A DNA stretch of 64,000 nt, from positions 90,753-154,752 of the forward strand of contig CAKKPP010000007.1 in NCBI GenBank assembly GCA_919901745.1, read 5' to 3'. Below the pieces are notes generated by a model. It did not search any database. It was not told the DNA's origin and was given only the letters and a program-made list of their open reading frames with translations. The DNA is from Chloroflexota bacterium. Its GTDB lineage: Bacteria; Chloroflexota; Limnocylindria; Limnocylindrales; CSP1-4. How positions within the stretch are numbered: position 1 is the stretch's first letter; the number at the start of each line of letters is the position of its first letter. Positions 19,787 to 30,700 of the stretch are shown here, in pieces. The position numbers were made by a program, and so were the translations under genes.

Positions 19787-21064
19787 ATGACCACCTTCGA
19801 CGTCGACGCGCTGCGCGCCCAGTTCCCGGCCCTGTCTCTCGAGCACCACGGCCGGCCGATGGCCTTCTTCGATGGACCCGGCGGTACCCAGGTCCCGCAG
19901 CGGGTCATCGACGCGGTCGGCGACTACTACCGAACCTCGAACGCGAATCACGGCGGTCCGTTCGCGACGAGCGAGCGCTCGGACGCCATCGATCATGCAG
20001 CCCATGGCGCGATCGCCGACCTCATCGGCGCGGACGCGGGCGAGGTCAAGTTCGGTGCGAACATGACCACGCTGACCTTCCACCTCAGCCGGTCGATCGC
20101 GGCCACGTTCGCGCCCGGCGACGAGATCGTGGTTACCGGCCTCGACCACGATGCGAACGTGGCGCCGTGGCTGGCCATCGCCGCCGACTGCGGGTTGGTG
20201 ATCAGGACCTGGGAGCCGCGGCTCGAGGACTGCACCCTGCACATCGAGGATCTCGACGGGCTGCTGTCGCCGCGGACGCGCCTGGTCGCTTTCGGGTGGG
20301 CCTCGAACGCCGTCGGCACGATCAACCCCGTCGCCGACATCGTGCGGCGCGTCCACGCTGCGGGAGCCTGGACCTACGTCGATGCCGTCCATGCGGCACC
20401 GCATCTCGCGATCGATGTCCGCGCCGTCGACACCGACTTCCTCGCCTGTTCGGTCTACAAGTTCTTCGGTCCCCACCTGGGCGTGGTCTACGGCAAGGCG
20501 GCGATCCTCGACGCCCTGCCCGCGTACAAGGTGCGGCCGGCGGATGACCGCTTCGAGACCGGCACCGGCAACCACGAGGGCTTTGCAGGGACGCTCGCCG
20601 CGGTGGAGTACCTGGCCGAGGTGGGCGTGACCCACGGCGGGGCCCCTGCGACGGCGCCTCGCCGCGAACGCCTGGTGGCAGCGATGCAGGCGATCCGCGG
20701 CCATGAGATGGGGCTCTACCAGCGCCTCGCCGCCGGCTTGTCCGAGATCGACGGAGTGCGCCAATACGGGATCACCGAGCCCAGTCGCTTCGAGGCGCGT
20801 ACGCCGACCGCCGCCCTGACGGTCGCTGGTGTCCACCCGCGAGCCGCGGCCGAGGCGCTCGGGCGCGAGGGGGTCGCGGTCTGGGACGGCGACTTCTATG
20901 CGACGGGCCTCCTCGAGCGGCTCGGTCGCTCCGAGTCGGGCGGCGTGGTCCGCATCGGACTCACGCACTACAACACCGAGGCGGAGGTGGATCGCCTGCT
21001 CGACGCGCTGGCCCGGATCGCCGCGTCGCGGGGTGCTGCCACCGCGCCGACGTCGACGGCCTGA
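19787..21064 (+). CDS. Cysteine desulfurase-like aminotransferase class V protein
   Basis: FFDGPGGTQVPQRVIDAVGDYYRTSNANHGG...VTGLDHDANVAPW...YVDAVHAAPHLAIDV...SVYKFFGPHLGVVYGK. Confidence 0.9.
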   Translation: MTTFDVDALRAQFPALSLEHHGRPMAFFDGPGGTQVPQRVIDAVGDYYRTSNANHGGPFATSERSDAIDHAAHGAIADLIGADAGEVKFGANMTTLTFHLSRSIAATFAPGDEIVVTGLDHDANVAPWLAIAADCGLVIRTWEPRLEDCTLHIEDLDGLLSPRTRLVAFGWASNAVGTINPVADIVRRVHAAGAWTYVDAVHAAPHLAIDVRAVDTDFLACSVYKFFGPHLGVVYGKAAILDALPAYKVRPADDRFETGTGNHEGFAGTLAAVEYLAEVGVTHGGAPATAPRRERLVAAMQAIRGHEMGLYQRLAAGLSEIDGVRQYGITEPSRFEARTPTAALTVAGVHPRAAAEALGREGVAVWDGDFYATGLLERLGRSESGGVVRIGLTHYNTEAEVDRLLDALARIAASRGAATAPTSTA

Positions 21065-21066
21065 GC

Positions 21067-22212
21067 GTGGACGTCGCCATCATCGGCGGCGGGATCGTCG
21101 GGACGTCCGCGGCGGCGTTCCTCGCCGGAGCCGGGGCGCGGGTCGTCGTCTACGAGCGCGAGGCGATCGCCGCCGGTGCGTCGGGGCGAAATTCGGGTGT
21201 CGTCCAGCATCCGTTCGATCCGGCCCTCGTGCCGTTGTACCGCGAGACGGTCGAGATCTACCGCTCGCTCGATGACGAGGCGCTCCAGGTGGGCTTCCGG
21301 CTTGCCGCCACGCCCGCCGGGCTGCTGCTCGTCACCCCGTCGATCGACCTCGCCCGACGCCTTGCCGCTGATCTCGGCGCGCTCCATCCGATGTTGGCGC
21401 CCGAGGCGCTCGATCCCGAGGACGTGCGCCGCCTCGAGCCGGCGATCGCGCATGGAATCGCCGCCTGCCTGATCGGGATCGGGTTCCCGGTCGTCCCGTC
21501 CGCCCCGACCTATGCGATGGCGAACCTGGCCGAGCGGCGTGGTGCGGCGATCCGCCAGGGAAGGTCGGCCGTGCCCGCGATCGACGCTGGCCGGTGTCTC
21601 GGAGTGTCCGTGGACGGCAGGGTCCAGCCCGCGGACGCGGTGATCGTGGCGGCCGGTCCGTGGACGCCCGCGGTCGTGGATCCGACCGGCGTGTGGCGGC
21701 CGATCCGTCGGGTGTGGGGCGTGGTTGTCGAAACCCTGCTGGGTGACCCGCCGCGGCACGTCATGGAGGAGGCCGAGATGGACGTCGCGCTGGCCACGGA
21801 CGCGGCGACAGACCCGGGCGACGATGGCGGCGGGCACGGATCGTCGGTCGGCTACAGCCTCGTGACTGCCGGCGGGGTGTCGGTGGTCGGGTCCACGTTC
21901 CTCGAGGACGAGCCGGATCCGGCGGCCTGGGTGGAGCCGATCCTGGAACGCGGCGCGCGCTTCGTCCCGGCCATCGCCGACGCCCCGATCCGCGAGGTTC
22001 GCGTGTGCGCCCGGCCCGCGTCATTGGACGGTCGGCCGCTCATCGGCGCGATCCCCGGCATCGACGGCCTCTTTGTCTGCTCGGGCCACGGCCCGTGGGG
22101 GATCACCACCGGGCCGGCCTCGGCGCGTCTCGTCGCCGACCTCGTCCTGGGCAGGGCGGCCGACGTCCCGCGGGACCTCAGGGCCGATCGCTTCGGCGCG
22201 GTCGGGGTCTGA
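21067..22212 (+). CDS. FAD-dependent oxidoreductase (DAO family)
   Basis: VDVAIIGGGIVGTSAAAFLAGAGARVVVYEREAIAAGASGRNSG; C-terminal GIDGLFVCSGHGPWGITTGPASARLVADL. Confidence 0.9.
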   Translation: MDVAIIGGGIVGTSAAAFLAGAGARVVVYEREAIAAGASGRNSGVVQHPFDPALVPLYRETVEIYRSLDDEALQVGFRLAATPAGLLLVTPSIDLARRLAADLGALHPMLAPEALDPEDVRRLEPAIAHGIAACLIGIGFPVVPSAPTYAMANLAERRGAAIRQGRSAVPAIDAGRCLGVSVDGRVQPADAVIVAAGPWTPAVVDPTGVWRPIRRVWGVVVETLLGDPPRHVMEEAEMDVALATDAATDPGDDGGGHGSSVGYSLVTAGGVSVVGSTFLEDEPDPAAWVEPILERGARFVPAIADAPIREVRVCARPASLDGRPLIGAIPGIDGLFVCSGHGPWGITTGPASARLVADLVLGRAADVPRDLRADRFGAVGV

Positions 22213-22279
22213 CCGCGCATAGGCTCTCGTCGTGCGGGATCGAGACGCATTTCGCTGGGCGCGCGCGTAGGCTGGACAC

Positions 22280-22777
22280 ATGGCAAACCAGCGGACGCTC
22301 GCCTCGATCGTCGCCGGGATCGTCGCGATCCTCGGTCTGACGGTCTTGATCGTCGTCCTTGCCGATCAGCGCGCGCCCGTCGACTACCCGCCTGATTCCC
22401 CCGAAGCAGCGGTTCAGGGATACCTGCAGGCGTGGGACGCGAACGACCCGGCGGCCGCCTATGCATGGTTCTCGGCGGACGCACAGAAGCAACTCGCGTT
22501 TGCTGACTATCGGCCAGTGTTCGCAGAGGTTCAGCGCTACACGGAAGGCCCCGACGCGGCGAGGCGCAGCGTCTTCATTGCCGGGACCCGGGGGAGCGGA
22601 GATCGAGTCACCGTCAACCTGACCGTCGAGGAGGTCTACGGCACGGGGCTCAGCCTGAATACCTATCGCTCCAGCCGGTCAGTCGCCGTGGTTCGGGAAG
22701 GCACCTCGTGGAAACTCGTTGAGCCGCTCGTCTGGCTGGACCCGGCTCCTCTCAACAAAGAACCCGGGGCCTACTAG
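22280..22777 (+). CDS. Hypothetical membrane-anchored protein
   Basis: N-terminal TM, periplasmic-like domain; ATG and coding bias. Confidence 0.65.
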   Translation: MANQRTLASIVAGIVAILGLTVLIVVLADQRAPVDYPPDSPEAAVQGYLQAWDANDPAAAYAWFSADAQKQLAFADYRPVFAEVQRYTEGPDAARRSVFIAGTRGSGDRVTVNLTVEEVYGTGLSLNTYRSSRSVAVVREGTSWKLVEPLVWLDPAPLNKEPGAY

Positions 22778-22785
22778 GAGCCGTC

Positions 22786-24507
22786 ATGGCCACCGTGCGA
22801 CGCCTGTACCTCTACGCGATGTCGGGGATCACCCTCGCAGTCCTCGCAACGGGGCTTCTGATCCTCCTGGACATCCTGCTCAACCAGGCGGGCATCGGGC
22901 GCGGCGAACTTCTATCGGGTTTCGTGGACGCAGATCGGCAGCAGCTCAGCGTCGCGGCGGCCCTGGTGGGCGTGGGCCTGCCGGTCTGGGCCATCCACTG
23001 GTTCCTCGTCGGCCGTGCCCTGCGCCCGGGGCGTGATGGTACGGAGGCGGAACGTGGTTCTCCGATCCGTGCCTTCTATCTCACCCTGGTGCTGGCCGTC
23101 GCCGCGTTCAGCGTTGCGGCGGCGCTGCGTGACCTCCTCGCGTCGGTCCTGCACATCGTCATCAACGTCCAGGTACCGGAGTGGTACGGCAGTGTCGGCA
23201 ACGACCCATCGGGTGCTGCCGCCCTGCTCGCCATCGGCGGGCTCGTCTGGGCCTACCACGCGACCGTCCGGCGCGCCGACGTCACTGTCGGGCCGCTGTT
23301 CGGAGCGGCCGCCTGGTGGCCGCGGGTCTACCTGTACGGGGCGTCGCTGGTCGGGCTCGTCATCGCGGCGGAAGCGGTCGGCACGCTGATCTCCATCGCG
23401 ACCGCCCCATCGATCGATGTGAACAACTTCGGCGAGGTGAACAACTTCGGCGAACTCCCGCCGGGAGACGCCCGGCTGGTCCAGCTGGTCGACAAGGGTG
23501 CCGAGCTCGTGGCCTGGGGGGCGTTCTGGATGGTGCACTTGTGGCTCGCCGCCCGATCGATGGCCGACACCGGGTGGCGCGGACCCAGTGAGCGCCAGGC
23601 GCGCCTGCGACTCGCCTACCTGGTCGGCGTGATCGTCATCGCAGCCGCCCGTGCCGTCCAACTCGTTGGCGCCGGCCTTGGCGCGGGCATCCCGCTGCTG
23701 CTCGGGGCCCGCGACGCCGCGGGTACCGCCGGGCGCGGCGACCTCGCCACGGCGATCCTGGTGCCGCTCGCCTCGGCCGTGCCGTGGGGCCTCGCCTGGT
23801 GGTTCCACCATCGCCGGATGCGAGCGGAGGCTGCCGGGCCCGTGCCCGGCGCTGCCGGGGCGGCGACCGCGGCTCGACTCGACCTCCACGGGGTATCGAC
23901 CGTCGGTTTGGCCTTTGGCGCCGTGGGCCTCGGGTGGCTCTTCGGGCTGGCCATCGACGTCGTGTTCGGCGGGGACCGGACCATCGGCGATGCCTGGAAA
24001 TTCGAGGTCGGGACCTACCTGCCGTTCGCACTCCTCGGCTTCACGCTCTGGGCCTGGACGTGGGCGCGGCTGCGGATCCGCCGCGCCGCCGACCCGACGG
24101 CCGAGGCACGTTCGACGACGCGCCGGGTCGCGCTGCTCATCGTGTTCGGGGCCGCGCTCATCACCTCGATCGGCTCGCTCGCGCTCGTGCTCTATCGGCT
24201 GTTCGCAACGGCATTGGGCGTGCTGCTGCCGGGAAATCCCGTGTCCGAGCTGTCGACGCCAATCGGCGCCCTCGCCACGGCCGTCGTCATCGCCGTGTAC
24301 CACGGCCTGACCGTCCGAAGCGACACGGCGGTCGCGGCGACCGCGCGGGCGGCGCTCGACGCGGGAGGTCCGGCACCCGGCGATCCCCCGGCCATCAGTC
24401 GGATCCTCGTTCTCCGTGGTCCGGCTTCCGGCGATCCAACGGCAGTGATCGCTACGCTGCGCGACGCCTTGCCGCCCGGTTTCGATCTGGATGACAGGTC
24501 GTCGTAG
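22786..24507 (+). CDS. DUF5671-like multi-TM membrane protein
   Basis: VRRLYLYAMSGITLAVLATGLLILL and repeated WPRVYLYGASLVGLVIAAEA modules. Confidence 0.75.
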   Translation: MATVRRLYLYAMSGITLAVLATGLLILLDILLNQAGIGRGELLSGFVDADRQQLSVAAALVGVGLPVWAIHWFLVGRALRPGRDGTEAERGSPIRAFYLTLVLAVAAFSVAAALRDLLASVLHIVINVQVPEWYGSVGNDPSGAAALLAIGGLVWAYHATVRRADVTVGPLFGAAAWWPRVYLYGASLVGLVIAAEAVGTLISIATAPSIDVNNFGEVNNFGELPPGDARLVQLVDKGAELVAWGAFWMVHLWLAARSMADTGWRGPSERQARLRLAYLVGVIVIAAARAVQLVGAGLGAGIPLLLGARDAAGTAGRGDLATAILVPLASAVPWGLAWWFHHRRMRAEAAGPVPGAAGAATAARLDLHGVSTVGLAFGAVGLGWLFGLAIDVVFGGDRTIGDAWKFEVGTYLPFALLGFTLWAWTWARLRIRRAADPTAEARSTTRRVALLIVFGAALITSIGSLALVLYRLFATALGVLLPGNPVSELSTPIGALATAVVIAVYHGLTVRSDTAVAATARAALDAGGPAPGDPPAISRILVLRGPASGDPTAVIATLRDALPPGFDLDDRSS

Positions 24508-24544
24508 GGTGGGTGGCGGCCCGACCGCGGGCCACGGATCGACC

Positions 24545-24775
24545 TTAGCGCCAGCTCTCCGGGTCGAACAGGTAGAAGGTCGTCTGCGACCACGCCTCGC
24601 GGAGGTAGTGGATCCGGTCCTCCAGGGACATCGGCGGTGGCGTGAGGTCGCGCTCGTCCCCCAGGGCGCCGACAAGCTCGACATCACCGTCGGCCCAGCT
24701 CCGGTCGGCCTGCAGCGCGCGGCCCGCGTGGATGGACGTTTCGCGCAGAACAGACGTGGCCGCGTAGCCGGACAT
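24545..24775 (-). CDS. Small conserved-looking hypothetical protein (76 aa)
   Basis: MSLEDRIHYLREAWSQTTFYLFDPESWR C-terminus. Confidence 0.6.
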   Translation of the reverse strand: MSGYAATSVLRETSIHAGRALQADRSWADGDVELVGALGDERDLTPPPMSLEDRIHYLREAWSQTTFYLFDPESWR

Positions 24776-24889
24776 GGACGATAGCCTACGCCTCGAGACG
24801 CGACCGGGGGAAGCCCAGCCGGTGCCGTAGCCCGCCTTCGCAGTCGCGCGCGTCGCCCGCCTGCGCACTCCGGGCGTCGCCAGTCGATG

Positions 24890-25090
24890 TGACTCCGAGT
24901 CAACACCGACGACTCGGGGCCTGCGCAATTCCTGTCTTCTGCCGCCGAGCGGACCTCGGCCGGCCCGAATCGCGCCGTTTCGGTGACTCCGAGTCACGTT
25001 CTGGGCACTTTGAGCACCGCAGGCGGGCATCTTGACCGGCGTGGGCGCCGTGGTTTGCGGCCTGGCGGACCTCGTGTTGACTCCCAGTCA
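24890..25090. repeat. Three TGACTCcGAGTCA-type palindromes at exact 94-bp spacing
   Basis: 24890-24902 and 24984-24996 tgactccgagtca; 25078-25090 tgactcccagtca. Confidence 0.85.
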
Positions 25091-25218
25091 CGGCGTGGCT
25101 TCGACGATCGCCGGGGCCCTGAGCCAGGGTCCTGAGCCTGGGCCCAGCCCGGGCTTCGGCACCGAAGCGCCGTGCCCCGGATCCCGGGCGGACGACACCG
25201 TGCCGTAGACTGCCGAAC

Positions 25219-26085
25219 ATGACGATGACCGCCCGCCGCTACGGCGCGCAGAGCATGACGGCGCCGCTCCGCGAGGTGCTCGTGAAGCGCCCCGGCTCCG
25301 CGTTCGGGCGCGCGTTCGACGAGCCGGCGCACGGCTTCCTCCACCCGGTCGACCTCGACCTCGCCCGACGCCAGCACGACGCGTTCACCGAGACGCTTGC
25401 CTCTCTCGGTCCGACCGTCCACGTCCTCGACATCGAGACCGACGACCCCGACCTCGTCTACACCTTCGATCCCATCCTGGTCGCCGACCGTGGCGCGATT
25501 CCGCTCCGGCCGGGCAAGCCGAATCGGGTGGGGGAGGAGACGATCCTCGAACGCTGGATGCAGGACGAGGGGATCCCGACCCTCGGACGGATCGAGGCGC
25601 CCGGCACGATCGAGGGCGGCGACACGTTCTGGCTCCGGCCCGACCTGCTGTGCATCGGGCGCACCCTCCGGACGAGTTCCGACGGGGTCCGCCAACTCGC
25701 CGAGATCGTCGGTGGCGACGTGCGCGTCTTCGACGTTCCGTACTGGAAGGGACCGGCAGAGCTGATCCATCTCCTGTCGGTCATCTCGCCGGTGGCCGAA
25801 GATCTCGCGGTCGTGTACCTGCCGCTCCTCCCGATGGGTCTCTGGGAACTCGTGAGCGATCTCGGTATCCGGATGATCGAGGTGCCCGAGGACGAGTTCC
25901 CGACCCTGGGTTGCAACGTCCTGGCCGTCCGGCCGGGAGTGCTGATCCTGGCCGAGGGCAACCCGGTGACAAGCGCGGCACTGGCGAAGGCGGGCTGCGA
26001 GGTCCACACGTACCCCGCGAGCGAGATCGGGGTCAACGGGTCGGGCGGGCCGACCTGCATGACCCGACCGATCCTGCGCGGCTGA
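25219..26085 (+). CDS. Dimethylarginine dimethylaminohydrolase / amidinotransferase-family protein
   Basis: GTIEGGDTFWL...EFPTLGCNVLAVRPGV...GGPTCMTRPIL (C-terminal Cys). Confidence 0.85.
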   Translation: MTMTARRYGAQSMTAPLREVLVKRPGSAFGRAFDEPAHGFLHPVDLDLARRQHDAFTETLASLGPTVHVLDIETDDPDLVYTFDPILVADRGAIPLRPGKPNRVGEETILERWMQDEGIPTLGRIEAPGTIEGGDTFWLRPDLLCIGRTLRTSSDGVRQLAEIVGGDVRVFDVPYWKGPAELIHLLSVISPVAEDLAVVYLPLLPMGLWELVSDLGIRMIEVPEDEFPTLGCNVLAVRPGVLILAEGNPVTSAALAKAGCEVHTYPASEIGVNGSGGPTCMTRPILRG

Positions 26086-26089
26086 CACC

Positions 26090-27358
26090 TTGAGCCTGAC
26101 CGAGGCCGAACGGACCGCCGTCGGGACCGTCGACCCGGATCGCATCGAGGCCGAGCTGCGCGACCTCGTCGCGATCCGCAGCGTCACCGGGCACGAAGAT
26201 GCCGTCCAGGCCGAGATCGAGCGACGCCTGACCGGGATCGGCCTGCGCGTGGAGCGCATCGACGTCGACCCGGCCGTGGCGATGGCCGACCCGGACTGGC
26301 CCGGTTCGGAGGTGCCGCGAACGAATCTTCCGGTCGTGATCGGGCGACTTGGACGGCCCGGGGGGCGACGGATCGTCCTCGTCGGGCACGTCGACGTCGT
26401 GCCGCCCGGGGATCCGGCGACGTGGACCGTGGACCCGTGGGCCGGCGAGGTCCGGGACGGCAACCTGTACGGCCGCGGGGCGTGCGACATGAAGGGTGGC
26501 GTCGTCGCGATCCTCGAGGCACTGCGCGCGCTGGTGGCGAGCGGTGCCGACAAGAACCTCGACTGCGAGATCGTCGCCGCGTTCGTTCCCTCGGAGGAGG
26601 ACGGCGGGCAGGGGATGCTCGCGGCGATCCGCGCCGGTGCCACGGGCGATGTCGCGCTCATCACCGAGCCGACGAACCTCGATGTCGTCATCGCCCATGC
26701 CGGCGCGATCACGTTCCGGCTCACCGTCCCGGGGCGGGCAGCGCACGCGTCGATGCGCCGCGAGGGCGTCTCGGCCCTCGACAAGCTCCAGGTCCTCGGC
26801 CGCGCCCTCGAGGGAGACGAGGCCGCCCGCAACGCGTCCGAGACGGACCCGCTGATGACCGCGCTGGGTCTCCCGTACCCGACGATCATCGGCATCGTCC
26901 ATGGGGGCGACTGGGCGTCGACCGTCATGGATCGGGTGGTGGCCGACGGCCGCTACGGGGTCCGCCTCGGCCAGACCTGGCGCGACGCGGAGGCCGATCT
27001 GCGGGCATGCATCGAGGGCGCCTGCGCCCGCGACGACTTCCTGCGGGACCACCCGGCCTCCGTCGAGATCGTGGGCGGCCGGTTCTCGTCCGCACGCGTC
27101 GCCGCCGACCATCCGCTGCCGGTCGCGATGGCCGAGGCGGTCGAGGACACCCTCGGCCGCCGGCCGGCGCTCCTCGGTGAGCCGTACGGTGCGGACATGC
27201 GCCTGCTCATCAACGAAGGCGGCACCCCGACGGTGATGTTCGGGCCGGGCGACGTCGCCGTTGCCCACGCGGCGGACGAAAGCGTTCCGCTCGCCCAGGT
27301 GGCCGACTGCGCGCGGACGATCGTGACCTGGGTGATGCGCCCGGCGAAGACGTCTTGA
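26090..27358 (+). CDS. M20 family peptidase (ArgE/DapE-like deacylase)
   Basis: VLVGHVDVVPPGD, GRGACDMKGGVVAILEALRAL, VPSEEDGGQGMLAAI. Confidence 0.9.
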   Translation: MSLTEAERTAVGTVDPDRIEAELRDLVAIRSVTGHEDAVQAEIERRLTGIGLRVERIDVDPAVAMADPDWPGSEVPRTNLPVVIGRLGRPGGRRIVLVGHVDVVPPGDPATWTVDPWAGEVRDGNLYGRGACDMKGGVVAILEALRALVASGADKNLDCEIVAAFVPSEEDGGQGMLAAIRAGATGDVALITEPTNLDVVIAHAGAITFRLTVPGRAAHASMRREGVSALDKLQVLGRALEGDEAARNASETDPLMTALGLPYPTIIGIVHGGDWASTVMDRVVADGRYGVRLGQTWRDAEADLRACIEGACARDDFLRDHPASVEIVGGRFSSARVAADHPLPVAMAEAVEDTLGRRPALLGEPYGADMRLLINEGGTPTVMFGPGDVAVAHAADESVPLAQVADCARTIVTWVMRPAKTS

Positions 27359-27775
27359 TCGGGTCTGGCCAGGGCATCACTTTCCGGGCCGGCCACGTCC
27401 GCTGTTAGGGCGTTGCGCCTAGTGACATACCCGCGAACCGTCGAGTAGCGTTGACGGGGATCATCGGAGGTCGACCGATGCGGGTCCTTGACGATCATCC
27501 GAGGGGGCAAGCGATGGATCGGAAGCGGCAGGGCCAGGGGCAAAGCCCATGAGGCGGGGGCCGAACCCGAAGAGCGCTCGTCAAACGAGATCGCGCTCGA
27601 TTCACTCGGGACGCCTGCGATTGTGGATGACTCTCTGTCGATCTTATGGTTCTCGGACTAACCGGCCGACGCGCCGGCACGGGACACGCACCGTGGCGTC
27701 CGCGACCTCGTGTGGTCGAGATGGAGGGGACCGGCGCGCGGGCGTTCGTGCCGTTCTCATGATCGCTGGGAGGGA

Positions 27776-30700
27776 ATGATCATGGCGCGCGATCGTGTTC
27801 GACCACACCGCGGAATCGCAGTTCTGGTCGCCATCCTGACGATCGTCCAGTCGAACGTGGTCAGCCCTGCCCTGACGCGCGCCGCCATCAGGCCACCCGA
27901 GACGGACGAGATCTCCGCCCCCGCGACGCACGCCGCTGGCGATGGTCTCCTCGGGCGCTATTACCCGAACCTCACCTGGTCCGGGACGCCCAGCCTCGAG
28001 CGGGTTGACCCGACCATCGACTTCAACTGGGGCGCGGGCGGTCATCCGATTCCCTCGGCGGACTTCAGCATCGCCTGGTCGGGATCGCTCCTGGCCGAGG
28101 TCGCGGGAACCTACACGTTCGCCCTCTACTCCGACGACGGCTCCACTCTCAGCCTCGACGGGGCCCTGGTGGTCAACAACGGCGGCGCCCATCCGCCCCA
28201 GCAAGTCTCGAACACCGTCGCGCTCAGCGCTGGCCTCCACACCGTCAGCCTGCCCTTCTTCGAATGTTGCGGCGGAGACGCTCTCGTCGTGCTGTCTTGG
28301 ACCCCGCCCGGTGCGACGGGGCTCGTCGTGGTTCCACAAGCCGTCCTCTTCAGCGATACCCAGCCGGTCGAGCCGGCGCCGCCCGGAACCGACCCGGAGC
28401 GGAACGGCGGGACCGGCGGCGATCCGGTGTCGACCTACAGCGGCGCGTTCCGCCACACCTTCCTGGACCTGGCCATCGCCGGCCGGGGCCCGGCCCCCGT
28501 GTTTTCGCGGTCCTACAACAGCGCGGACACGCGCAGCACCGTCCTCGGGCAAGGCTGGACGCATGGGTACGCGGCCCGGCTGCGCTCGCCCGGCGATGGG
28601 ACGGACGACCAGCTCGTGGTGGGACCGGACGGTGGGACCGAGCGGTACGTCGCCAACGGGGACGGCACGTTCAGCCCACCGCCGACCGCGACGAGCGTGT
28701 TCGTCCGCAACCCGGACGGCACGTTCACGCTGACGGACAAGGCCCAGGCCCGCCTGGTCTTCGGGCCGAGCGGCAATCTGAGCGCGATCAGCGACCGGTA
28801 CGGCAACACCTCGACCCTTGGCTACAACGCCCAGAACGAGCTCGTATCGATCTCGGACCCGGCCGGACGCGGCTCCCTCGCCCTCGCCTACACCAACGGT
28901 CTTCTGACGAGTGTGACCGACTGGGCGAGCCCGGCCCGGACGGTCGGCTACCAGTACGACGCGAACGGCCGCCTGTGGAAGGTGACCGATCGCGAGGGCA
29001 AGGTCACGACCCTGGGCTACGACGGGACCTCGTCGCGCCTCGCCACGATCACCGATGCCCGGGGCAACGTGGCGCTCACCCTTGTCTACGACGCCCAGGG
29101 TCGGGTCACGTCCCAGAAGGACGCCAAGGGTCTGCTCACCGGCGCCACGACGACGTTCGGGTACGTCGTCAACGGCGACGGCACCCGGGTGACGACCGTC
29201 ACCAACCCGTCGACGTCCTTCGAACCGACCTTCAGCCCGACCATGGTCGACACCTACAACGCCCAGGGCTTCCTGACCTCGCGCGTGACCCGCCCCAGCT
29301 CGACCGAGACGCTGACCGAGAGCTATGCCTACGAGGTGACGGGGTTCCGGGCGTCGGTTACCGACCCGCGCGGCAACACCACCGAGTTCTGCTACGACCG
29401 GAGCCATGCCGGGGCCACGATCGCCGGCAGCCGCGGCAACCTGACGCGGATCATCGGCCCCGCGCCGACGGCCGGCGCGAACCGCCCGGTCACGCTCATC
29501 GCGTACGACGCCACGAACAACGTCACCCAGACCGTCGCCCCTGCCGGCGTCGCGTCGGGCACGAGCGTCTCCTGTTCCACGAACCTGGCCGCCTTCGATG
29601 TCGACTTCGCGACCGATCTCGCCTACGACGCCGCGGGAGCGAGGCTCCTCTCGACGACGAGCCGCTACACCGACCCCGACAGCGGAGCCACGAGCGCAGT
29701 CACCAAGTACGAATACGGCGATGCCGCCAACCCGGGGCAGGTCACCCGGATCATCCCGCCCCGCGGGAATACCACCGCGTCGCCGGACTACACCTTTGCC
29801 GCGACATTCACGTACTTCGGGACGGGCACCCGGGCCGGTCTGATCGAGAGCACCAGTGACGCGCTCGGCAACAAGACCACGTACGACCACGACCCGGTCG
29901 GCCGCCTGACGAGTTCGGTCGGCCCGCTCGGCAATGCCGCGGGCGGCGTTCCGGCCGAGCACCGGACCGAGTACGTCTACGACAGGGAGGACCGCCCGCG
30001 CTTCGTGAAGCTGCCGGCCCCGGCCGCGGGCGGCGCGCAGCTCGTGACCGAGACCCGCTATGACGAGGTCGGCAACAGGACCGTCCAGATCGACGCCAAC
30101 GGACAGGTCACGACCTACGCCTACGACAATCGTGACGGGCTCCTCCAGGTCAAGGAGAGCCCCTCGGTCTGGTCCAATCCTGCCTCACCCCCGGGCGACG
30201 CGATCACGACCGAGTACGCCTACGACGCGGGGGGCAACATGACCCGGACCACGCGGGCCAAGGGCGACGCGGCCCAGGAGCGGGTGGTCGACTACGTCCA
30301 CGACGGCCGCGGCCTGGTCCGGCGCGAGACGCAGTACCCGTCGTGGCCGACGACGAGCCCGACCCTGGTGGCCACCTCGACCTACGATGCGAACGGCAAT
30401 CTCGCGGTCGCGACCGACCAGCTCGGCCGGACCACGACCATGGCCTACGACCTCCTCAACCGACCGACGTCGATGAACTACAGCGACCCGGCCACCCCCG
30501 ACGTCAGCTACACCTACGACGCGAACAACAACCGGACCTCGATGGTCGACGGCACCGGGACCTCGACCTACACCTACGACGAATTCGACCGGCTCCTCTC
30601 GGTCACGACCCCCGGCCCCAGGACGGTCGGCTACCGCTACGACCGCGACGGCAACCGGACCAGGCTCATCTATCCCGACGCGACCGCGGTCACCTACACC

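Noticed and set aside
25115-25185. GC-rich inverted repeats (gggccc...gggccc; gcttcgg-ca-ccgaagc) upstream of the amidinotransferase gene
   Set aside because: Short stems expected in such GC-rich DNA; no U-tract for a terminator and no clear target.
27644-29962. 772-aa antisense ORF opposite the Rhs gene
   Set aside because: Mirror of YD-repeat coding sequence; repetitive VVRG/VGDR translation is a codon-bias artefact.
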